Assembly: GCA_015658495.1 (NCBI GenBank)
Contig: DQOT01000214.1
Span: 1 to 5,454, forward strand
Direction of reading: 5' to 3'
DNA length: 5,454 bases
Source: Fidelibacterota bacterium
GTDB taxonomy: Bacteria > Fidelibacterota > Marinisomatia > Marinisomatales > UBA1611
In this document: positions 1 through 5,454 of the stretch, in pieces
How the letters are laid out: each line of letters begins with the position of its first letter
Position numbering within the stretch: the first letter of the stretch is position 1
Program-made: the position numbers and the translations under genes
Notes under the pieces: generated by a model
What the model saw: the letters and a program-made list of their open reading frames with translations, nothing else
What the model was told of the DNA's origin: nothing
Databases searched by the model: none

Positions 1-500
1 AATTATTTTGGGAAAATGGCCGCAAAAAAATGATTGCATTTTTTTCCAAAGATGAGTACCAGGGTAAAATGTTAATGTGGCATGTAAATGGTAAAAAAGC
101 TATTGCAGCAACGTATGTAAATGGATTGGAAAATGGCAAATACATGGAATGGTATGAAAATGGTAAAAAAGCAGTACGAATAAACTATGTAAATGGTATT
201 ATTAAATCGAATCGTTCGGTTTATGGTAAATATGAAGAATGGCATGTAAATGGTAAAAAGAGTTTAATAATTTATTATAAGGATGGTCAAGAAAACGGGA
301 CATGGAAACAATGGTATGAAAATGGTAAAAGAGAAATGACTATCGATTATGTAAATGGTGTTGCCTGGGGGAAGGCGAAATTCTGGTTTGAAGATGGGAC
401 TTTACAAGGAGAAGGAATCATCAAGTATGAGATTCCTGGTGGGGGCTGGTTACTAGAAGAACCGGAAGGGGAGAAACGATTTATTTCCGGGGATGAATAA
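1..500 (+). CDS. MORN_2 / YwqK-like repeat protein, 5' end cut by window edge
   Basis: Seen: the frame is open from the left edge to TAA at 498-500. The ATG at 30 is probably an internal methionine, because the nine codons before it already encode the repeat motif WENGRKK. About 165 residues are visible, consisting of six consecutive units of roughly 23-30 residues. Each unit is built around W-x-x-N/D-G-x-K/R (WENGRKK, WHVNGKK, WYENGKK, WHVNGKK, WYENGKR, WFEDGTL) followed by an aromatic-rich strand and a turn such as YVNG or YKDG. A non-repetitive tail with a GGGW segment ends the protein. Family knowledge: these are MORN_2 repeats, which form stacked beta-hairpins and are often annotated as 'YwqK family antitoxin'; the biochemical role is mostly unknown. 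No toxin-like partner is visible. It converges on the minus-strand operon and is not part of it. The repeat region is clearly AT-richer than the operon (73 G/C of 240 at 61-300, against 105 of 240 at 2041-2280, hand counts). Full length and any signal peptide lie outside the window. Confidence 0.85.
   Translation, partial: LFWENGRKKMIAFFSKDEYQGKMLMWHVNGKKAIAATYVNGLENGKYMEWYENGKKAVRINYVNGIIKSNRSVYGKYEEWHVNGKKSLIIYYKDGQENGTWKQWYENGKREMTIDYVNGVAWGKAKFWFEDGTLQGEGIIKYEIPGGGWLLEEPEGEKRFISGDE
9..401 (+). repeat. Tandem MORN_2-coding repeats with a two-unit higher-order period
   Basis: The repeat tryptophan codons lie at 9, 78, 150, 240, 312 and 384, giving spacings of 69, 72, 90, 72 and 72 bases. 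The units alternate at the DNA level. Those at 78 and 240 both begin tggcatgtaaatggtaaaaa, and those at 150 and 312 both begin tggtatgaaaatggtaaaa. This implies duplication of a two-unit block (78-239 and 240-383). One block carries 18 extra bases near 205-225, encoding an irregular segment with SNRSVYG. The repeats are coding and in frame throughout. Confidence 0.8.
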
Positions 501-503
501 TTT

Positions 504-541
504 ATAAAAACCCCTCCGCCGGCTGGCGGAGGGGGTTTTAT
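504..541. terminator. Bidirectional rho-independent terminator between convergent genes
   Basis: A perfect 10-bp GC-rich stem, cccctccgcc at 511-520 with ggcggagggg at 525-534, closes on a GGCT loop. After one mismatch (A510/G535) it is extended by A/T pairs, aaaa at 506-509 with tttt at 536-539. The A-run on one side and T-run on the other give a U-tract in either direction. It begins 3 bases after the stop of the MORN gene and about 20 bases beyond the stop of the small exported-protein gene, so it should end both the rightward transcript and the leftward operon. Confidence 0.9.
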
Positions 542-560
542 TTAATCCGAAAAAATCAAA

Positions 561-1010
561 TTATTTATAGAATTTCGTCCATTTGGAATCTGGGGATGTA
601 GCCAGTAATTCCTTTTCCATCTCTTTTGATTTTGGCATATTATTCAGCTTTTTATAGACCTGAATAATGTAGTGGGTGACTTCAGGAATCTTTTCATGAT
701 CTGGATTTTTTTCTTTCAACGCCGTCAATGTATTTAACAGTTTTCCTAACGCTTTATTGAGTTCAATCTCGCTGGGACCTTTCATGGACTGGCGATAGTA
801 GAGATGATGAAGCGCTTCGTCTTCAGCTTCTGCACCACGGACACCGGCCACAGTGGTCACTTTTTCCACTTCGTATTCTTTAGTGGTGACCTCTTCGATC
901 TCGTTCCAGACCGTATTGTCCCACATGGCATCCAGATCCATGTCATCATCATCCTGGGCAAAGACAAGTCCCAAAGCGAGAATGGGTAGTATGTATTTCA
1001 TGTTCTTCAT
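561..1010 (-). CDS. Small acidic exported protein of unknown family
   Basis: 149 residues. I do not recognise the family. The N-terminus is a classic Sec signal peptide: Lys residues, then a hydrophobic core (YILPILALGLVF), then VFA-Q with likely cleavage after Ala18. There is no lipobox cysteine, and no cysteine anywhere, so it is not a lipoprotein. The mature protein opens with an acidic stretch (QDDDDMDLDAMWD, about 19-31). A Thr/Val/Glu-rich segment and a GVRGAE motif (56-61) follow. From about residue 62 it is predicted helical, and residues 107-145 resemble a single degenerate TPR hairpin (IIQVYKKLNNM...KEMEKELLATSPDS). The start could be ATG at 1010 or the in-frame ATG at 1001; neither has a convincing Shine-Dalgarno, and both give a working signal peptide. 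It is the last gene of the operon, 26 bases after the barrel/transglutaminase gene and just before the terminator. A periplasmic accessory role to that protein is inferred from context only. Confidence 0.8.
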   Translation of the reverse strand: MKNMKYILPILALGLVFAQDDDDMDLDAMWDNTVWNEIEEVTTKEYEVEKVTTVAGVRGAEAEDEALHHLYYRQSMKGPSEIELNKALGKLLNTLTALKEKNPDHEKIPEVTHYIIQVYKKLNNMPKSKEMEKELLATSPDSKWTKFYK

Positions 1011-1036
1011 GACAATTTCATCGATACGGTCTGAAT

Positions 1037-3784
1037 TTAATCAAATTTTTTGAATTTGGGTGTGATTTCGCCCATACTTTCAATAAAGTCCAATTGGGTC
1101 ACTAATTCGGGTTTTGCCTTCTTTACTTCTTCATAATACTCAATAGCTTCTTCATATTTATACATTCTATAGAGCGCAACCGCTAAATTGATCTTATAAT
1201 CCAACTCTTCCGGATCATTTTTCACTCCTTTCCTGAAATAATCAATGGCCATGGAATAGTTGCCTAAACGGGCAAACGTGATGGCAACAATATTATCACT
1301 CCTGGCGCGACGTTTCCTAAAATTAATCTTTTTAATATCCTGAGGCTCTATATCTTTAGATGCATCCTTCAACTCTACAAGGCCTTTGGAAGATCCTGCC
1401 GCCAATTCTGCTTCCAGGTCATCGGATATCTCCAATTTGGGTCTTTCAGAAATACTTCCAGCGAGAGATGCTTTTGCAGATCCAAATACCTTATCCAACT
1501 TGCCGGCAAAAACGGGATCGATAGCTACGACTTCATTATATTTCTGTTTTGCCACTCCTTTATTCCCCATCATGAAATGGGAGATAGCAATATTCAGCAT
1601 ATAGCCAGCATGTTCGCCTGATTGCTCTAATGCTTTATCATAGAATTCAATCGCTTTTTCATATTCTTCTTTTTTGGTGTAACAAACACCCAAAGTATTG
1701 ATCGCATCGGGAAAAATCGGCTTCATATTAATGGCAGTTTCCAGCATATTGATGGCTTCTTTGTAGCGCCCGAACTCCATGTATTTCACGCCGCCATCAT
1801 AATAATCTTCCGCCGCAGTCAGTTTATTACCCACAGCATTATACACGATCTGTTCAAGCCACATGCCATATTGTTTGATGTCTTCTTTCAATAGATCGTT
1901 GATGCCATCAATCTCCGGCATGGGCATATCCGGTGTAATATGGGATCCTGCCAGGTATTTCGCTGATGCTTCCTTTACAGATATCTCATTCACAAAATTC
2001 TCGGCTTTCATTTCATTGTATTTTAAAGCACCTTGCTTCCACGCGCTGAAAAAGGATTTTCCAACTAGCGTTGCTTCGATGGGGATCCAAACTTTATCAT
2101 TTAAAACAACCACTTCCGTTTCATCGAGAAAATATTTTTCAACTTCATCCGGTATTACACCACTGTCAAACATGAGAAAAATATGCCCGGCGCCCGGTTT
2201 GAATACATCCAGGAACATGGTCTCGATTCCGAGATTTCCCATGAGAGAGCCGTACAATGTGGTGAGATCGTCACAATCACCAATTTTATCCCGAAGCATA
2301 TCACCGGGATATTTCACCGTGTCAAATGCTGTTTTGTCATCTGCAATATCAAGAAATGGTGTTTCAAGATCGATGTTATAAACCAGCCCATGTGTGCCCA
2401 GAGCATCGTATAAAATGATCCCGCGTCCAAGATTACTCCGGCCAAAATAATTATTCAGGACAGGGGTGTAATATTGAATAAAACTTCGGGCGAATTTGTC
2501 CACCACTGCATCGGCAGGCGTTACGTAACAAGCGATCATGTCCGGATTGCTCCAAGTGAGTTTTCCTTTTCCCAGCACATAGGAAGATTCCATTTTCTTC
2601 TGGGCCATTTTTTCTTCGCCGCCCTGTTTATAGGTGACTTTCACTTCTGGCTGAACCAAATTATCGAAAGTTGCTTTCTTGGATGTAAGCACATCACTGG
2701 AAAAGGAAACGCCTATGTCGTATTCTTCTTCAGACTTGGGAGGGAGTGTCACCGTTTCGGAATGAGGATTGTCCATCATAGTGGGCAGGAAAAGTGATAC
2801 ATCAACGGGAAGGTCTGCATCCGATATATTTTTTAGGCCGATCTTCAAAAAAGGTTCCGATTCATAGTACCGATGCAGGGACCGGAAAATGGGATTATGA
2901 GAAATTAACGTTGTTGTAATACTCACCACGGCCGGACTGAATTGAAGTGCCAGAGTCATCCTGTGAGTTGGATCGAGATAAGGATGGCTTTCAAATCCGT
3001 ATTCTACTATAATGCTTTTAAATTTGAGAGATATTCCCGCTGACGGGATGAGAATCTTTTCATCAGTCCATTCATCGCCGCTCACATCCTGCTGCACGCC
3101 TGCCCTGAAACTCAATCTACTGGCTAAAATATATTCTGCACCGAGATGAAACCGATCTCCATAGTCTGCTGCCAGGATCAACCCATCTATGGGCATATAG
3201 CTGATTCCCAATTTGAACGCTTGCCCGAGTATGGTTTCTGTGGTTTTATCCTTGTAGGCAACTTGGGTCCCGCCCAGATCATAGAGTCCAACGCCCAGTC
3301 TCAAGTTTTTCAGCAGTTGGATCAGTAAGCCTGCATCGTAACCTATTCCGGAGCTTTTTCCATAAGAGGTTCCATCCAACTGCATATCTCTCATGAGATA
3401 TTTAAAAGTAAACCCAAAAGAAACTTTACGATGCGGCTGGATCCCAATGGCAAGGTTCATTTTATTTTCTGCATAAAGCAATTCTGTATCATCAAATCCA
3501 ATATTGGACCAATCAAACCCCAGGGCAACACGATCAGAAAACGGCCTAACAAACCCCATATATGATTGAGAAATCCCCATGGCATAAAGATCGGCATAGG
3601 TTGTTGTGAACTCAGTTCGACGCAGCCCCGGAAGGCCTGCAGGATTCCATGTAATGGTATTTGCATCATCCGCTACAGCCGTAAAAGCACCACCCATACT
3701 TAAAGGGCGGGTTCCAACAAATAATTGATCATATTGTCCGAACAAGCCTGAAAAAATAATCAGGGTTAAAAGGAGTCTTTTCAT
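1037..3784 (-). CDS. PorV/PorQ-like outer-membrane barrel fused to transglutaminase-like and TPR domains
   Basis: 915 residues. Signal peptide 1-16 (MKRLLLTLIIFSGLFG, mature end QYDQ). Residues 17-285 show the PorV/PorQ (UPF0164, FadL-like) hallmark, GTRPLSMGGAFTAVADD then WNPAGL at 46-51, with alternating amphipathic strands and GLYDLGG near 166-172. Residues 286-405 look like an all-beta, Ig-like spacer. Residues 410-590 are a transglutaminase/papain-like domain: GDCDDLTTLYGSL with Cys504, GHIFLMFD with His534, and WIPIEAT with Glu570 as probable third catalytic residue. Residues 657-757 hold three TPR-like repeats; a charged linker (758-827) leads to two more (828-892). Known: PorV relatives are outer-membrane barrels, with PorV itself acting in type IX secretion; transglutaminase-like folds are often proteases or amidases. 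Inferred: an even-stranded barrel would leave the enzyme and TPRs in the periplasm. Typical PorV/PorQ proteins are only about 300-400 residues. The start overlaps the upstream stop as ATGA, which supports ATG at 3784. Substrate unknown. Confidence 0.88.
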   Translation of the reverse strand: MKRLLLTLIIFSGLFGQYDQLFVGTRPLSMGGAFTAVADDANTITWNPAGLPGLRRTEFTTTYADLYAMGISQSYMGFVRPFSDRVALGFDWSNIGFDDTELLYAENKMNLAIGIQPHRKVSFGFTFKYLMRDMQLDGTSYGKSSGIGYDAGLLIQLLKNLRLGVGLYDLGGTQVAYKDKTTETILGQAFKLGISYMPIDGLILAADYGDRFHLGAEYILASRLSFRAGVQQDVSGDEWTDEKILIPSAGISLKFKSIIVEYGFESHPYLDPTHRMTLALQFSPAVVSITTTLISHNPIFRSLHRYYESEPFLKIGLKNISDADLPVDVSLFLPTMMDNPHSETVTLPPKSEEEYDIGVSFSSDVLTSKKATFDNLVQPEVKVTYKQGGEEKMAQKKMESSYVLGKGKLTWSNPDMIACYVTPADAVVDKFARSFIQYYTPVLNNYFGRSNLGRGIILYDALGTHGLVYNIDLETPFLDIADDKTAFDTVKYPGDMLRDKIGDCDDLTTLYGSLMGNLGIETMFLDVFKPGAGHIFLMFDSGVIPDEVEKYFLDETEVVVLNDKVWIPIEATLVGKSFFSAWKQGALKYNEMKAENFVNEISVKEASAKYLAGSHITPDMPMPEIDGINDLLKEDIKQYGMWLEQIVYNAVGNKLTAAEDYYDGGVKYMEFGRYKEAINMLETAINMKPIFPDAINTLGVCYTKKEEYEKAIEFYDKALEQSGEHAGYMLNIAISHFMMGNKGVAKQKYNEVVAIDPVFAGKLDKVFGSAKASLAGSISERPKLEISDDLEAELAAGSSKGLVELKDASKDIEPQDIKKINFRKRRARSDNIVAITFARLGNYSMAIDYFRKGVKNDPEELDYKINLAVALYRMYKYEEAIEYYEEVKKAKPELVTQLDFIESMGEITPKFKKFD
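2015..2557 (-). other. Transglutaminase-like domain within the barrel fusion
   Basis: This segment encodes residues 410-590 of the fusion protein. The Cys504 codon is TGT (2273-2275), in the context KIGDCDDLTTLYGSLMGNLG, the usual Cys-helix N-terminus of the fold. The His534 codon is CAT (2183-2185), in AGHIFLMFD. The Glu570 codon is GAA (2075-2077), in VWIPIEAT, where classical transglutaminases have Asp in W-x-P-x-D-x-T. The order and spacing of the three fit an intact catalytic core. The residues are seen directly; activity is inferred. Confidence 0.8.
3781..3784 (-). promoter_or_regulatory. ATGA stop/start overlap (probable translational coupling)
   Basis: The upstream surface-protein gene ends in TGA (3783-3781), which overlaps the ATG (3784-3782) of the barrel fusion. 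The preceding mRNA reads gtgtccttaaccg and has no purine-rich ribosome-binding site, so initiation of the barrel gene probably depends on ribosomes finishing the upstream gene. The overlap is seen; the coupling is inferred. Confidence 0.75.
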
Positions 3785-5454
3785 CGGTTAAGGACACCCA
3801 CAGTTGTTCGGAGAATGGTATCGCTTTTTTCCAAAGTGACAATATAAAGACCGCTTGGGACCACCTTCCCCTTTGAATCCTTTCCATCCCAGTTCATAAC
3901 CTGATGTCCCGATTGACCTGCAAATTCTGGTTTTATGGTTCTTTTCAATCGTCCGGCTAAATTAAAGATCCGTGCCGTCACATCTTCCGGCTCATTCAGG
4001 TCATATAAAATATTGGTTTGGGTGAATTCAAATATGGAGCCTGCAGGAGAAAAGATCCGTGGCTGGCAAACTAGCGTATCCACATCTATTGAATCACTGC
4101 CCAACGAATCCAGTGATGTGAAAACACCAAATGTCCCCATACTACCGATCTGAACCTGCATATATGGATTATCATTGATGGTGATACGGGATCCACCCAT
4201 GCTTATAATTTCCCCCGAGGAAATTCTACCGATAAAAGGTGTCACGCCCGTATCAGAAATCGCAATCCAAATACCGCCTTGAGTTTCACATTCATAATTA
4301 TCATCAACAGTTCGGTCATAATATTTATAGGCATCCTTAATCATGAAACAGGCAGAATCCTGGAATGAAATACGAAGAATACCGGGTTTATTCAGCGACA
4401 GGTCAAGCGGTGAAATATCATAAAGATCCGTCATTAAAAAAGTTGCAGCAATTGAACTTGAATCAGGGCTGATATCTTGTCCTATGATGGTAAGTGAAAC
4501 ATCTTTTTCAACTGCACCTTGGGGAAGCAGGACAGAAACTTGACCATCTTCACTGATGGACGTCCCGCCTAAAAGGGATATGATCGTTTCCGGCGTTTTA
4601 TAAATGGATGTTATTGCCATTTTATTTTGGCGGTCATCCTGTGCACCGGATACCTGCACCTGTATTGCTTTCCCGGCATACTCTTCCGGAAGGATGAGAA
4701 CACCCGTCCATTCATCACCATTGAAACTTTGTTTCTCAACGGTGAGTGTATCATCAAATTCATCGCCATCCAAATCCGGATCATCCGGGTGGGTGACCAA
4801 AACAGTGGGATCCACATTCAGGTCCAGATAGAAATCTTCCTTGAATTTGACAATAAGAATGATTTGTTCATCAGAGACATAGTTTGCACGGATCGTATCC
4901 ACGGTAGGTGCGGTTACATCGATATAAAAATAATCCGTGTTGGACCAATCTGAAGTAGCATAACCATGATCGATGGCCCGGACCCGCCAGCCGTAATTCC
5001 CTTCAGGAATATCTCTAAGTTTTTTCTGGGTTAAGTTGGTAGTTCCAATATTCCCAACACCATAATGTCCAGTGCTGATGGCGTGTTCATTATTTTCTTC
5101 TTCTGAACCAATCTGGATTTGATAACGCAATCCTTGTTCGGGAGTGGAACCACCACCGGCATTTTCAGGGTCCACCGGTGCGGTCCATGTTAAGGTGACC
5201 TTATCATTATTAATGTCAGAATCATCTAATCCATAAGGTGCATTGGGTGCTTTATTCGCATTTTCCAACCCTTCAAGATTATCATATACCCGTGCGGACA
5301 CATCCGAATTTGACGTAATTCCAGCCAGAAACAGGTCCAAGTCACCATCCGCATCATAATCGCCAAATTGGGAGAAACTAAATCCAACTGAATCAATATC
5401 GATGGTCTCATCTACACTAAACACACCATCTACCTGTGCATAAAGCGCTGTAAA
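3781..5454 (-). CDS. Secreted multidomain surface protein with C-terminal FlgD-like / T9SS-like domain, N-terminus cut by window edge
   Basis: The frame is open to the right edge (557 visible codons). The GTG at 5424 is internal: the ten codons before it continue the same protein without a start. Domains, numbered from the first visible residue: an FG-GAP/VCBS-type repeat with the calcium loop DYDADGDLD (about 32-40) and a following YDNLEG; an FN3-like domain (about 68-180; VTLTWTAP early, YGWRVRAID later); an Ig-like region (about 181-285) carrying a second Asp-rich loop, DPDLDGDEFDD; a ZU5-like region from about 295 (GGTSISEDG...LLPQGAV); and a C-terminal domain (about 465-557) with ARIFNLAGRL and WDGKDSKGKVVPSGLYIVTL. 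The last is the pattern of FlgD-like Ig domains and type IX sorting domains. The whole suggests an extracellular or surface-bound protein, perhaps adhesive. More FG-GAP repeats and a signal peptide probably lie beyond the edge. It is the first visible gene of the operon and overlaps the barrel gene by four bases. No enzymatic domain is visible, and the ligand is unknown. Confidence 0.85.
   Translation of the reverse strand, partial: FTALYAQVDGVFSVDETIDIDSVGFSFSQFGDYDADGDLDLFLAGITSNSDVSARVYDNLEGLENANKAPNAPYGLDDSDINNDKVTLTWTAPVDPENAGGGSTPEQGLRYQIQIGSEEENNEHAISTGHYGVGNIGTTNLTQKKLRDIPEGNYGWRVRAIDHGYATSDWSNTDYFYIDVTAPTVDTIRANYVSDEQIILIVKFKEDFYLDLNVDPTVLVTHPDDPDLDGDEFDDTLTVEKQSFNGDEWTGVLILPEEYAGKAIQVQVSGAQDDRQNKMAITSIYKTPETIISLLGGTSISEDGQVSVLLPQGAVEKDVSLTIIGQDISPDSSSIAATFLMTDLYDISPLDLSLNKPGILRISFQDSACFMIKDAYKYYDRTVDDNYECETQGGIWIAISDTGVTPFIGRISSGEIISMGGSRITINDNPYMQVQIGSMGTFGVFTSLDSLGSDSIDVDTLVCQPRIFSPAGSIFEFTQTNILYDLNEPEDVTARIFNLAGRLKRTIKPEFAGQSGHQVMNWDGKDSKGKVVPSGLYIVTLEKSDTILRTTVGVLNR

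Noticed and set aside
30..32. ATG at 30 as the start of the MORN gene
   Set aside because: The nine codons before it are in frame, without a stop, and encode another copy of the repeat motif (WENGRKK), so the gene most likely starts left of the window.
1..500. Toxin-antitoxin locus suggested by the 'YwqK antitoxin' label of MORN_2 proteins
   Set aside because: No toxin-like gene is visible; the neighbouring operon is convergent, separated by a terminator, and encodes exported proteins.
1007..1021. Four-codon leader frame (MKLS, stop overlapping the start ATG) before the small exported-protein gene
   Set aside because: It forms an ATGA junction and lies in the 26-base gap, but there is no ribosome-binding site and a four-codon frame is easily a chance occurrence.
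1863..2381. 172-codon plus-strand frame opposite the transglutaminase-like domain
   Set aside because: It is antisense to a well-supported coding region, its translation has no recognisable domain and is rich in Ser and Pro as expected of a shadow frame, and it has no spacing to any plus-strand neighbour.
2474..2797. 107-codon plus-strand frame rich in His and Phe
   Set aside because: It is a shadow of the barrel-fusion gene; the His/Phe richness comes from reading the complement of its sense codons.
5422..5424. GTG at 5424 as the start of the surface-protein gene
   Set aside because: The frame stays open to the right edge, and the protein starts in the middle of an FG-GAP/VCBS-like repeat with no signal peptide, although the domain set implies secretion.

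Overview
The window looks like a chromosomal segment of a Gram-negative bacterium from the wider FCB assemblage (Bacteroidota, Marinimicrobia/SAR406, Calditrichota, Cloacimonadota and relatives). The reasons are a PorV/PorQ-type outer-membrane barrel, a secreted multi-domain protein ending in a FlgD-like / type IX secretion-like C-terminal domain, signal peptides ending in FGQ and FAQ, and no clear Shine-Dalgarno sequence before the two visible starts on the minus strand. A Marinimicrobia-like lineage is my best guess, but the sequence does not prove it.

Layout. Positions 1-500 (+) hold the 3' part of an AT-rich gene made almost entirely of MORN_2/YwqK-like repeats; its reading frame runs off the left edge. 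A strong GC-rich hairpin at 504-541 lies between convergent genes and should terminate transcription from both sides. The rest of the window, 561-5454, is one minus-strand operon read from right to left: (i) a surface or secreted protein, N-terminally cut by the right edge, with an FG-GAP/VCBS-like calcium loop, an FN3-like domain, Ig-like and ZU5-like regions and a C-terminal FlgD-like domain; (ii) a 915-residue fusion of a PorV-like barrel, a beta-sandwich linker, a transglutaminase-like cysteine-enzyme domain with visible Cys/His/Glu, and five TPR-like repeats; (iii) a small acidic exported protein of unknown family. Genes i and ii overlap by ATGA; ii and iii are 26 bases apart.

How they may work together (inference). 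All three operon products appear to be exported. Gene i resembles a type IX-style cargo, gene ii an outer-membrane PorV relative with a probably periplasmic enzymatic and TPR scaffold, and gene iii a small periplasmic partner. A dedicated export, processing or anchoring unit for the surface protein is plausible but unproven. The barrel-transglutaminase-TPR fusion is the most interesting item here. No RNA genes, CRISPR array, insertion sequence or phage genes were seen. No gene-free stretch exceeds 60 bases.
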